From IMG/VR virus record IMGVR_UViG_3300048592_000256, positions 1 to 25,260 of that record: DNA of 25,260 nucleotides; one strand, written 5' to 3'. How positions within the stretch are numbered: the stretch's first letter is position 1; every line of letters starts with the position of its first letter. Below the pieces are notes generated by a model, which was given only the letters and a program-made list of their open reading frames with translations, did no database searches and was not told the DNA's origin. A program made the translations under genes and the position numbers. This DNA is from a virus. Positions 1-6,844 of the stretch are shown here, one piece after another.

Positions 1-5
1 CATTG

Positions 6-818
6 TTACGAACTCCGTTTTGAGGAGTAATGACATGTTGACCAAAAGCCGCAGTGACGCGCACTGCACTGCCACGAGCCAAGTGGTGCAGGCGGGAACA
101 CTCCGGCATTGATTGCCTGCGCCATCGCGTCGATGCGATGCGCAAGCATCTGAAAGTCGTCCGCGTCACGCTCGCTCTTGAGTACGTGACGCGCTGGCGT
201 CTTCGTCTTGGTCAACACGTCGAGCCGCACTTCGGATGCCGCTCGTCCCGTATCGACAGCGAATGCAGCAGCGTTGATTGTCAACTGAATGGACGTTGCC
301 GCTTCGCTTTCGGATGGCTTACGCGCCGCCGTCTTGAAATCAACGACGCGGTCCCGGTCGTCTCGCAGATCGGTAATGGAAACCAGATCATGCGAGCAGT
401 TTGGCAGCTCGATCACCGTCGACTTCTCAACTTCGGTCGGCTGGTAATCGGGCGCCATCTCATCGGCGTACAGTCCGGCCAGATCGACGACGATGTCTTT
501 GGCGATCCCCAGCACGAGCTTGGCGCCGCGTCCTGCTTCGTCGTTCGTCAGCTCGTAGCCTTCGACCGAACATCGTTGTTCGAACCCGGCCACCGACGCG
601 TCGATAATGTCGTCGGCTGACAGGTCCTGGTGCGTCTCGATCTTCTGCCGAAAGTTCGTCTCAGCTCCAACATGCACTCCGGTGCCGACAAGCAGGGCAA
701 TGCCGGGCGGTCGCTTCTCGCCTTCGATGTATCGTCGTCGATACGCTTCCGGGCACTTGTGGTAGAGGTCGATTTGCGACTTACTCAGGTGCGGTTTCTT
801 GGGGTTCTGGTCGGTCAC
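6..818 (-). CDS. PD-(D/E)XK nuclease, Cas4/AddB-like with Fe-S cysteines
   Basis: About 270 residues. The N-terminal stretch LSKSQIDLYHKCPEAY (residues 11-26), H49, D150, the D160-F-K162 pair and Q178 make up the RecB/Cas4-type nuclease core. One early cysteine (C22) and three C-terminal ones (C251, C256, C262) match the four-cysteine 4Fe-4S arrangement of AddB and Cas4. It probably acts as an exonuclease that resects DNA ends in phage recombination. The SMC-like ATPase in the same operon is a plausible partner. Start choice: a TTG codon at 827 lies only one base after AGGAG, whereas the in-frame GTG at 818 has that site ten bases upstream, so I prefer GTG. It is the last gene of the leftward operon and overlaps the end of csrA by 38 bp. 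Family membership is clear; the exact biochemical role is inferred. Confidence 0.85.
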   Translation of the reverse strand: MTDQNPKKPHLSKSQIDLYHKCPEAYRRRYIEGEKRPPGIALLVGTGVHVGAETNFRQKIETHQDLSADDIIDASVAGFEQRCSVEGYELTNDEAGRGAKLVLGIAKDIVVDLAGLYADEMAPDYQPTEVEKSTVIELPNCSHDLVSITDLRDDRDRVVDFKTAARKPSESEAATSIQLTINAAAFAVDTGRAASEVRLDVLTKTKTPARHVLKSERDADDFQMLAHRIDAMAQAINAGVFPPAPLGSWQCSARHCGFWSTCHYSSKRSS

Positions 819-963
819 GGTCCGCAATCTCCTCTCGCATGATTTTGATATGTGGCGGGGCGTCGACGCTGAACTTCACACGGTTGCGTCCCGTGGTCAG
901 GATCTCGACGACAGCTTCCCCGATACGGATCTTCTGGCCAGCTTTGCGTGATAGCACGAGCAT
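781..963 (-). CDS. csrA: CsrA/RsmA carbon storage regulator
   Basis: A 60-residue protein with the full CsrA pattern: MLVLSRKAGQKIRIG at the N-terminus, a central G-x-x-V-K-F beta strand, then AP-x-x-I-K-I-x-R-E-E-I. The two RNA-contact regions of the family are present, L4/R6/K7 in strand 1 and the R in MREEI. CsrA dimers bind GGA motifs in mRNA leaders and usually block translation or change stability. The ATG overlaps the stop of the upstream gene (TAATG). The ribosome site AAAGGA itself contains an ANGGA motif, so autoregulation is possible. It sits between a small membrane peptide and the nuclease in a phage operon, so it may reprogramme host mRNAs or time phage genes. Strand beta-3 reads VKFSVDAP rather than the common VKIGIEAP, a modest divergence. 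Confidence 0.95.
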   Translation of the reverse strand: MLVLSRKAGQKIRIGEAVVEILTTGRNRVKFSVDAPPHIKIMREEIADRDRPEPQETAPE

Positions 964-1124
964 TATTCAGTCCTTTGTGTGGTGGTGTCAGCCGACGAAT
1001 CGTTCGCCGGGTTGGAGTTGATAAACGCGGTCGGTTCAAACGTTGCGCGAAGGAACCAACCGCTAATCCCTCCGAGTATCCAAACGGTGATAAAACCAGC
1101 GAGCCACGGTTCGTTGAAGTCCAT
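963..1124 (-). CDS. Small single-pass membrane protein (53 aa)
   Basis: Starts MDFNEPW and has one hydrophobic segment at about residues 8-25, followed by a polar Asn/Ser/Thr-rich tail. The ATG overlaps the stop of the DUF7352 gene as ATGA, and its TAA overlaps the csrA ATG as TAATG. It is therefore translationally coupled on both sides, which supports it as a real gene despite its size. It has no recognisable family. It could be an inner-membrane peptide, but no function can be assigned. Confidence 0.65.
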   Translation of the reverse strand: MDFNEPWLAGFITVWILGGISGWFLRATFEPTAFINSNPANDSSADTTTQRTE

Positions 1125-1405
1125 CAGGTTCGCCTTTCGAAAACATGGACGGCAGCACCGAGCATCAACGCACTGCCGATGTAGTGTCGATGCACGTCGG
1201 GCGAATCGTCGATCATGTCGTCGGTTCCAACGACCTCGACAACGCGTTGCTCTGATTCGCGTGTTGTGTCGCTGAACGCGTAGAGCATCAGCGTGCCGCG
1301 CAAATTGAGAACCGAGACGATCATCGAGTCGGCAGGCATTCGCAGCATGTGCACGCCATAGCCTTGGATGTCGTAATCCTGGATCTGGTGACATGGCTTG
1401 CTCAT
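1124..1405 (-). CDS. DUF7352-type phage protein
   Basis: 93 residues. The pattern (short beta-rich N-terminus with MPADSMIVSVLNLRG, a middle LYAFSD, then VVGTDDMI and a C-terminal YIGSALMLGAAVHVFE) resembles the small phage family DUF7352, which ends in a YIG...G...HVFE motif. That match is from memory of the family pattern. No catalytic residues are apparent and the function of the family is unknown to me. The start codon overlaps the ATPase stop as ATGA, so the two are co-translated. Confidence 0.7.
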   Translation of the reverse strand: MSKPCHQIQDYDIQGYGVHMLRMPADSMIVSVLNLRGTLMLYAFSDTTRESEQRVVEVVGTDDMIDDSPDVHRHYIGSALMLGAAVHVFERRT

Positions 1406-2820
1406 TCGACCACCTCGACTTCCAGCGAGCCGTCGGTGACTTGGGCAGTCAGGATCGTCACCCCGTGCTCTTTCGCCTCGCGTGAGATCAGCCGTCGATT
1501 CTCCTCGCTGATCCCGCCCCAGAGTTCTTGCGAGATCGTCGCCACGCCACCAGCCGGGATGTACCGAGCGGCGGCACGAATCGCCAAGATCGCTCGTTCG
1601 CCGTGGCTGAGGTCCGCATACAGCTCAGCCGAACTGCGGTCTGTCGCGACAACCAATCGGTTACCCTCGACGCGGATTTCACCCTTGGGAATCAACGAGG
1701 CGAGCACGTCTTCACACTTCTTGCACAGCTCGCGGATCTGCTCGGCATCTTCGGCGATGCGGTCAGCTCGCACGTTGGCCTCTTTGGCGTTCGCGATGCG
1801 GCTCTGGTGCTCTTTGGCCGCCACGGCCAGGATCAACGTTCGGCGTGCTTCCTCGGCCTCACGCTGGGCCGCCTCGACGGTCTCGGCGCTGATCTGCTCC
1901 GGCTTCGTCCCGTCCAGGATCTTGCGGCAGTCGATCACCTGCTGCTCGTGCCGCGCCGCATACTCCAGATTGCCACGCAGCCGCTCAAGCTCGCGTTCAG
2001 CCAGGTTCAACTTGGCCCGCATGTCCGCGACCAAGTCTTCAGCGTTGCTTACCAGTTCGCCAGCTTCCTTGACCGTCGGGCCGTCGTATCGTGCCTCCAG
2101 CTCGGCAAGCTTCGCTTCGGCCTCTGTGTGCAGCTCAAGCTGCGTTGCAGCCGATTGCGCCTTGGCTCGCAGCTCGGCCAGGCGCTGCGTCGTCTGGTCT
2201 TGCAGGTCCTGGGCTTCAGAAACGCTCACCTTGCAGCGTGCGACGTCCGCGTCGGTGTCCTTGGTAATCGAGTCCAGGTCAATCCGCTGCTCGTCTGATC
2301 GTTTTTCAAGGCTGCGAGCGTACTTCTGAGCATCTCGGACCACGCGGCCGTAAAGCTCGATCGGGTCGTCCGTTGCGTCGTCAACGTCGATCCGGTCCCA
2401 GTGATCGCCGAACAGCTCGCGGTAGGCCGACACGTCCGGCGTCGCGCCAGTCAGGGCGATGAGCTGCTTGATTCGGGCCGCGTCGGCGCGTTCGGGATCC
2501 TTGATTTGAGGATCCACCAGGGCCCCGATGTCGTACTTGCCCTCGATCGTCTCGACCTGCAGGGCACCGCGGCGGCTGGTGCGGCTCTTGGTCACGGACA
2601 AAGTCGCCCCGCAAAACTCGACCGATCCGCGCGTGGCCCCGTCACGCAGCGAGACGCCGTCCGGTTTGCCGCCTGCCGCGGCTTCAATGGCTCGCAGCGC
2701 GGTGGATTTGCCGCTGCCTTGGGACCCTCGCAGGACCACGACGCCGCCGCCTTCGGGCAATGGGATCTCCAATTGCTGGATCGGGCCGATGTTCTTCAAA
2801 GTGATTTCTGATGTGGACAT
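1402..2820 (-). CDS. SMC/RecF-like ABC-class ATPase with coiled coil
   Basis: 472 residues. Walker A is GSQGSGKST at residues 32-40, just after a short beta-rich start typical of RecF/SMC/SbcC heads. A long heptad-rich, Glu/Ala/Arg-rich coiled coil runs from about 180 to 365. The C-terminal half-head carries an ABC-signature-like LSHGERA at 404-410. The Walker B position reads ATISQE (427-432), so the usual Asp before the catalytic Glu is Gln here, an oddity. A CKKC at 366-369 lies at the base of the coil, not at its apex, so it is not a Rad50-type zinc hook. ATG at 2820 is chosen because AAAGGA precedes it at good spacing; longer forms have no such site. Likely role: a DNA end-processing or recombination ATPase acting with the PD-(D/E)XK nuclease of the same operon. 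The pairing is inferred from context. Confidence 0.85.
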   Translation of the reverse strand: MSTSEITLKNIGPIQQLEIPLPEGGGVVVLRGSQGSGKSTALRAIEAAAGGKPDGVSLRDGATRGSVEFCGATLSVTKSRTSRRGALQVETIEGKYDIGALVDPQIKDPERADAARIKQLIALTGATPDVSAYRELFGDHWDRIDVDDATDDPIELYGRVVRDAQKYARSLEKRSDEQRIDLDSITKDTDADVARCKVSVSEAQDLQDQTTQRLAELRAKAQSAATQLELHTEAEAKLAELEARYDGPTVKEAGELVSNAEDLVADMRAKLNLAERELERLRGNLEYAARHEQQVIDCRKILDGTKPEQISAETVEAAQREAEEARRTLILAVAAKEHQSRIANAKEANVRADRIAEDAEQIRELCKKCEDVLASLIPKGEIRVEGNRLVVATDRSSAELYADLSHGERAILAIRAAARYIPAGGVATISQELWGGISEENRRLISREAKEHGVTILTAQVTDGSLEVEVVE

Positions 2821-2883
2821 TGAAAAATCCTTTTTGCGTTGGCGCGTAGTTCGAGCGCCGGTGAAGAAACAGGAAAACCCGCT

Positions 2884-2928
2884 GCCGTGAACCTCGGCGG
2901 GCACGAGGCTTGTTGCGAGCGTCACGGC
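2884..2928. other. Nested inverted repeat in the gap between two leftward genes
   Basis: Arms GCCGTGA (2884-2890) and TCACGGC (2922-2928) pair perfectly. Inside them CCTCG (2892-2896) pairs with CGAGG (2904-2908) around a seven-base loop. The element fills the 119-bp gap between the 173-residue gene and the ATPase gene. Read leftward it is followed by a short T run (GGGTTTTCC), so it might attenuate or process the transcript. The T run is too weak to call a terminator. Confidence 0.45.
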
Positions 2929-2939
2929 TCGCTGGCGTG

Positions 2940-3461
2940 CTAGGCGGCTTGTTGATTGGCTTCGATTGCTGCGGCCATCTCGCCGAGCAGGTCCAAGAGT
3001 GCGGCAGGCGTCCAATCCAGGGCGTCGATCTCGTCCCAGGTCTTGTACGGCTGGTAGCTGTCGCGTCGCACAACCAGCTCTTCGCCATTGCCCGTGTGCA
3101 GGTCAAAGGAAATCGCGTCGTAGCGAATCCCGCCAACCGTGGCCCATTCGGCGAAATGCAGCACGATCGCGTCCAGGTCCATCGCGTTGAAGATCGCCCA
3201 CAACAACAGGCTGTAGGCGTCGCCGTGGATGCGTGCGGTCTTCTCCAGGTCAATTGCGGAGAAGGGCAGGATGGCGCCGCCGAGTTCTGAATTCTCGGGG
3301 AACACCAGCAGAATCCCGTTTTCATTGATCTCGACAGCTTCGATCTGGACAGCGTCGCAGTACCAAGCGTCGTCGACGTTACCGGCCGGGTTGAGGCCAA
3401 ATGCTTCTGCGGCTTCGGTCGTCAGGGAGAAACGGGCGTCCGAGTGAATCGGGAAGAACAT
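2940..3461 (-). CDS. Hypothetical protein, first gene of the leftward operon
   Basis: 173 residues, acidic, mixed alpha/beta, with no signal peptide or membrane segment and no family I recognise. The N-terminal half (residues 1-75) has several short beta strands, and the C-terminus ends in an Ala-rich helix. AAGGA lies eight bases before the ATG. It is the promoter-proximal gene of the operon that later encodes the ATPase, CsrA and nuclease. A role in recombination or early takeover is possible only by position. Confidence 0.7.
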   Translation of the reverse strand: MFFPIHSDARFSLTTEAAEAFGLNPAGNVDDAWYCDAVQIEAVEINENGILLVFPENSELGGAILPFSAIDLEKTARIHGDAYSLLLWAIFNAMDLDAIVLHFAEWATVGGIRYDAISFDLHTGNGEELVVRRDSYQPYKTWDEIDALDWTPAALLDLLGEMAAAIEANQQAA

Positions 3462-3615
3462 GAGAGAAATCCTTGCTCAATTTGGTTTTTTGATGTCTGA
3501 ATCAACTTCAGATATTTACAGACTATCAAGATCTTGATAATGTGCAAGGGTTGTTTCGGAAGAATCTCCGAAAAACCTTCAAAGAAAAAAATGAGCAGGA
3601 AAAGGAACTGGCACG
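3462..3615. promoter_or_regulatory. Divergent control region with palindromes
   Basis: This AT-rich 154-bp gap separates the leftward and rightward operons. It contains a perfect 16-bp palindrome TATCAAGATCTTGATA (3524-3539), a 6-bp inverted repeat TCTGAA-N5-TTCAGA (3496-3512) and a hairpin TTTCGGA-N6-TCCGAAA (3554-3573). The palindrome carries TTGATA on both strands, so it could overlap outward-facing -35 boxes, but I see no convincing -10 partner. The layout fits a phage repressor/operator switch. The 3554-3573 hairpin would lie in the leader of the DUF1376 gene, which has AAAAGGA nine bases before its ATG. Confidence 0.55.
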
Positions 3616-4605
3616 ATGGCCAAGAAGAAGGAAGTCAAACGGATCAGGAAGTCGCCGCCAAGCATCAACTTTTGGCCGGATGATTTCATTGGTGGAACCC
3701 AAGGAATGAGTGCCGAAGCTGTCGGCGCGTACATCCGGCTGCTTTGCTACCAGTGGGCGAATGGCGAGATACCCGTTTGTCCCGAATCACGCCGCAGGAT
3801 CTCTGGGGTTGATCACATCCATTGGGATCGCGTCTGGAATGAACTGAAATCGAAGTTCAAAGTTGGGTGCAAAGACCAGGATGGAAGGGAGCGATTTTAC
3901 TTCAACGAACGTATGCGGGCTGACAGATCGAAGGCGATGACCGCCTACCGAAAGAGCGTAAAGGTAGCTAGGGCAAACGGTTTGAAGGGCGGAAGGAAGC
4001 CAAAAAACAAAAACCCAGATGGGTTTCCGGAAGAAACCGAACTGGGTTCTGTAGAAAACCCAGTTCCAGAAGAAGGAAGAAGGAAGAAGGAAGAGAATAC
4101 TACTCTGAAGGAAGAATGTTTTTCTTTACAAGCTTCTGCGCGAGACGATCGAGACTTGGCAGTCAGACGACCAGATCGCCAGACGACCAGCCCGCCACCG
4201 ACAGAAGCCAAGCCGACAGAACCGACCAGGAACGAGCACGAGTTCGTTTGGACGCCGAAGATGTCAGGCAAACGGCCGTCACGGTTCCAGATCCCGGCCG
4301 AGCACGATACGAGCGAGTACCGGGAATCCCTGGAAACGTATCTGGATTGGCTGGAAAACCACCCGAAGGGCCTGAATCCGGTCACGGTCCAGTCGAACCT
4401 CGAAAACATGCTGCGGAGCGGCCTGGACGCCAAGTCGGCCGTAGAGGCCCTGGAACGCACCGTACGCGTCGGCGGGGACTATCCCCGCATTCTGCTCACG
4501 GAACTGCCTGCGCGAGCGCCAGGGGCCAAATACGGGGCTCAGGAGGCGGATGAGGAACGACGCTACCCCAGCGCCAACGAACTGCGTGCAGCGGGGGTGA
4601 TCTGA
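3616..4605 (+). CDS. DUF1376 (YdaU-type) phage replication protein
   Basis: 329 residues. The DUF1376 domain spans about residues 16-120 (INFWPDDFIGGTQGMS, then EAVGAYIRLLCYQW, and a C-terminal RMRADRSKAMTAYRKSV helix). It continues into a basic linker with GLKGGRKP. Such proteins sit upstream of DnaB or DnaC genes in many phages and are thought to help start replication, as lambda O does. The middle (about 130-205) is low-complexity, charged and Pro-rich. Its DNA contains inverted repeats and a 7-bp tandem purine repeat that could be the replication origin. The C-terminal 100 residues form a separate, mostly helical region (TYLDWLENHPKG, LEALERTV-like helices), perhaps a helicase-contact domain. 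The stop overlaps the dnaB ATG as TGATG. Family call firm; initiator role inferred. Confidence 0.85.
   Translation: MAKKKEVKRIRKSPPSINFWPDDFIGGTQGMSAEAVGAYIRLLCYQWANGEIPVCPESRRRISGVDHIHWDRVWNELKSKFKVGCKDQDGRERFYFNERMRADRSKAMTAYRKSVKVARANGLKGGRKPKNKNPDGFPEETELGSVENPVPEEGRRKKEENTTLKEECFSLQASARDDRDLAVRRPDRQTTSPPPTEAKPTEPTRNEHEFVWTPKMSGKRPSRFQIPAEHDTSEYRESLETYLDWLENHPKGLNPVTVQSNLENMLRSGLDAKSAVEALERTVRVGGDYPRILLTELPARAPGAKYGAQEADEERRYPSANELRAAGVI
4011..4091. repeat. Iteron-like inverted repeats and purine tandem repeat inside the replication gene
   Basis: AAACCCA-GA-TGGGTTT (4011-4026) is followed by AACTGGGTT (4040-4048) and its exact inverse AACCCAGTT (4057-4065), so the ACCCA core occurs four times in 55 bp. 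Immediately after come three tandem AGAAGGA units (4071-4091), then an AT-richer stretch to about 4135. An A-rich tract precedes the repeats. Repeats next to an easily melted region within the initiator gene is the layout of lambda ori in gene O. This is a candidate origin only. Confidence 0.45.
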
Positions 4606-5999
4606 TGAGCGATCGACAGAACCAGCGACAAAATGGGGGTTTCGACCCAAAAAAACGCCAGAATCCTCGGGAAAACCAGGACAACGAACGGTTCGAGGCA
4701 CTGCTCGTCGAACGATCAGAGCTGCAACTCTGCGCCACGATGCTTTACGACGAGAAAACGTCCCGACTGGCGATCACCACGCTACGCCGCGAGGACTTCG
4801 CCAACCCGCAATGCCAGACGTTTTTTGGCCATTACCAGCACGCTGCGGAATCCCGCAACCAAGGATTCGTCGACCCGCGTGATCTGATCGACGGGATGGC
4901 AAAAAGCCCTGCGTTTTCCGATGTTTCGGCCGTCCGCCAGTGGATGATCCGTCTCGCTCAGGGCGAGTTGGCGACCCCTCTCAAGGCGTACACGCACTGG
5001 AATATCCAGCAGATCAAAGGCGCTTCGGCAAAGCGCAAAGCACACGAAACGGTAACCCGGGTGGCCGCCGAACTGGCAGGTGGCGAACTGACCGCCGATC
5101 TGGTGGCATCGGCTCGGGAATCACTGGGTGATGCACTGGCAGTCAATCGATCAGCGCGCCGAACTGTCTCGGATTCCGTGATGGATCTCTTGGACCTGAT
5201 GGCCTCGGGGGCCAACCGCGAGCGAGCGTTGCCGACCGGGATCAGGACCGTCGATGACCTGATCGGCGGCGGGTTCCTGCCGGGTCAATTCGTGGTGGTC
5301 GGTGCGCGACCAGGCGGCGGCAAGTCGTCGTTCGCCATGCAGGTGGCGCTGAACGCCGCGCGGCAGGGCAAGCGAGTGCTCTTTCATTCGCTCGAAATGT
5401 CAGAAAACGAGCTGACACTCCGTTGGATCTGTAACCAATCGGGTGTAAGCTTCTCCAAGGCCCAGAGCGGCCGCATGGATCTGCTCGAACGGCAACGATT
5501 TTCTGAGGCAGCGAACATCGTGGCCAACATGCCGATCAGCGTCGACGATACGGCAGCGCGGCGAGTTCACGACATCGAGGCAGGTGCTCGTGAGTTCAAG
5601 AAAGACGGCGGGCTGGACCTGATCGTGGTCGATTACCTCCAGTTGATAACGCCGGGTTCGTCGTCAAAGACCGACACGCGGGCTCAGTTGGTGGGAAACA
5701 TCGCCCGCGACTTAAAGCTGATGGCGCGTTCGTTGAACGTTCCCGTGATCGCTCCGGCCCAGGTCAACCGCGAAGGTGGGAAGGTGCGAGCGACGTTGAC
5801 GAACTTGCGAGAAGGCGGCATCGAGAATGATGCGGATGTGGTGTTCCTCCTGCACGGGGCAGACCAGGGACGGTTCGAATCGCACTCGGTATCGCTCCGA
5901 ATCGCCAAGCAGCGGAACGGGCCGTTGTGTGACGTGGATATCCAGTGGACCGGGTCGCTGATGCGATTCGAGGACATTCCAAGCGAGGACGTGTTTTGA
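4605..5999 (+). CDS. dnaB: Replicative DNA helicase DnaB
   Basis: 464 residues, the usual DnaB length. The first 25 residues are a polar, Asn/Gln-rich tail not typical of the family. They are followed by the helical N-terminal domain (about 28-120), a linker helix near 140-185 and the RecA-fold domain from about 205. Walker A is GARPGGGKS (233-241), the conserved HSLEMS follows at 261-266, Walker B ends at D343 in LIVVDYLQL, and the late motif IENDADVV is at 406-413. It unwinds DNA ahead of the phage replication fork as a hexamer. It is coupled to the DUF1376 gene by a TGATG overlap and to the DUF6378 gene likewise. No separate loader gene is visible; the DUF1376 protein may serve. Confidence 0.95.
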   Translation: MSDRQNQRQNGGFDPKKRQNPRENQDNERFEALLVERSELQLCATMLYDEKTSRLAITTLRREDFANPQCQTFFGHYQHAAESRNQGFVDPRDLIDGMAKSPAFSDVSAVRQWMIRLAQGELATPLKAYTHWNIQQIKGASAKRKAHETVTRVAAELAGGELTADLVASARESLGDALAVNRSARRTVSDSVMDLLDLMASGANRERALPTGIRTVDDLIGGGFLPGQFVVVGARPGGGKSSFAMQVALNAARQGKRVLFHSLEMSENELTLRWICNQSGVSFSKAQSGRMDLLERQRFSEAANIVANMPISVDDTAARRVHDIEAGAREFKKDGGLDLIVVDYLQLITPGSSSKTDTRAQLVGNIARDLKLMARSLNVPVIAPAQVNREGGKVRATLTNLREGGIENDADVVFLLHGADQGRFESHSVSLRIAKQRNGPLCDVDIQWTGSLMRFEDIPSEDVF

Positions 6000-6277
6000 T
6001 GAGCGACGGACTGCAGAAGACGCTGAACGAACGAGGCACGCGATACGGCGAATTTGCGACCCACGCCCTGGTGACGCAGAAGATCAAGGCCGTCATGCAG
6101 GTCGGGCCGAGCTGGCACATGATGAACGCCAGCCAACGAGAGGCTTGCGAGATGATCGCTCACAAGTTAGGCCGAATCGTCAACGGCGATCCCAACTACG
6201 CCGACTCATGGGTCGACATCGCCGGGTATGCTCAACTCGTCGTGAATGAGTTGGAATCAGTAAAAGCGAAGGCGTGA
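5999..6277 (+). CDS. DUF6378 phage protein
   Basis: 92 residues. It opens with the family pattern LQKTLNERGTRYGEF and ends with QREACEMIAHKLGRI, NGDPNYADSW and DIAGYAQLV, the conserved core of DUF6378, common next to phage replication genes. The all-helical acidic pattern (E-M-I-A-H-K then D-x-W-x-D-I-A-G-Y) recalls MazG-like nucleotide pyrophosphatases, but I do not see a complete metal-binding set and call that only a possibility. ATG at 5999 overlaps the dnaB stop (TGATG). Confidence 0.85.
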   Translation: MSDGLQKTLNERGTRYGEFATHALVTQKIKAVMQVGPSWHMMNASQREACEMIAHKLGRIVNGDPNYADSWVDIAGYAQLVVNELESVKAKA

Positions 6278-6278
6278 T

Positions 6279-6554
6279 ATGAAAATCGACTGGAAAGAAG
6301 CGGCGATTGGATTTGCTATGGTCGTGTTCTTGTTCTTCATTGCCGTCGTGGCCTTTGCAGCATTGCGGCATGTGTACGAGAGCACAACGGAACCACCACG
6401 CCACTACACGGTTATCGATCACAGCGGGCGAGAATGGCACGGACTAACTCGCGTGCACGACGGACTGCATGGGTCTGTTTATCGAGACAGCGAAGGCCGC
6501 CGATATCGGTTTCGTGGAAACGTATCGGCAATCGAGGAAGCGACAAAGAATTGA
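6279..6554 (+). CDS. Small membrane-anchored protein
   Basis: 91 residues. One N-terminal transmembrane helix (about residues 8-29, very hydrophobic, Phe/Val/Ala) is followed by a soluble part with WHGLTRVHDG and YRDSEGRRYRF, a short beta-hairpin-like domain. There is no cleavage site, so it should stay anchored. It starts two bases after the DUF6378 stop and closes the replication operon just before a hairpin array. Function unknown. Confidence 0.65.
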   Translation: MKIDWKEAAIGFAMVVFLFFIAVVAFAALRHVYESTTEPPRHYTVIDHSGREWHGLTRVHDGLHGSVYRDSEGRRYRFRGNVSAIEEATKN

Positions 6555-6564
6555 TCCGCTTGGA

Positions 6565-6735
6565 GCCGGTGCGTTACCGGCACGGCGCGGCGAGCAGTAA
6601 CGTTTCGCGAAGCTCGCCGCGCCTTTTGAATCACCGATCGTTTCGGTGAAAGGTACGGCAGGGATCTTGTCAGCCTGCCGTATCAAGTAAGTCGCCGCGC
6701 TGGACGCGTTGCGGATCGGGCAGGGATGCCCTTTT
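6565..6735 (+). other. Array of five hairpins between operons
   Basis: This gene-free stretch (within 6555-6844) holds five consecutive stems: GCCGGT/ACCGGC (6565-6581), a 12-bp stem (6584-6623), TCACCGA/TCGGTGA (6631-6649), TACGGCAGG/CCTGCCGTA (6654-6682) and GGGCA/TGCCC (6718-6731). The second and fifth are each followed by TTTTGAA. The fifth has GGGA as its loop, so an AGGGA motif is exposed. The region may be a tandem terminator, a processed leader or a structured RNA. No open frame with a ribosome site was found in it. Confidence 0.6.
6584..6627 (+). terminator. Intrinsic-terminator-like hairpin ending the replication operon
   Basis: GGCGCGGCGAGC (6584-6595) pairs perfectly with GCTCGCCGCGCC (6612-6623) around a 16-base loop, followed by four T. 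The stem is very stable but the T run is short, so termination efficiency is uncertain. It lies 30 bases after the last gene of the operon. Confidence 0.65.
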
Positions 6736-6766
6736 GAAATCTTTCCAGAATCTCTTGTTTTAGGTA

Positions 6767-6794
6767 TTGCCAGAATCAAACCGATAGGTATGAT
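6767..6794 (+). promoter_or_regulatory. Sigma70-type promoter for the accessory operon
   Basis: TTGCCA (6767-6772, 5 of 6 consensus), a 16-base spacer and TATGAT (6789-6794, 5 of 6) lie just after the hairpin array and about 50 bases before the first accessory gene, whose ATG has AGGAG upstream. Best promoter match for the 6845-11990 gene train. Confidence 0.65.
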
Positions 6795-6844
6795 GTAGGC
6801 ATGACAAGCAACGAGCAAGTCGCAAAAAAGCAGGAGACAAGACA

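Noticed and set aside
54-620. Plus-strand open frame opposite the nuclease gene
   Set aside because: Arg/Cys-rich with no recognisable fold, and it lies against a well-supported PD-(D/E)XK gene.
1690-1740. CKKC of the ATPase as a Rad50-type zinc hook
   Set aside because: It lies at the base of the coiled coil near the ATPase head, not at the apex.
1349-2329. Long plus-strand open frame opposite the ATPase gene
   Set aside because: Composition is Ser/Arg/Ala-rich with no domain, and the minus strand has clear ATPase motifs and a ribosome site. It is the antisense shadow.
4116-4553. Plus-strand frame overlapping the DUF1376 gene
   Set aside because: Arg/Pro-rich, no ribosome site, and the real gene runs through in another frame with a family match.
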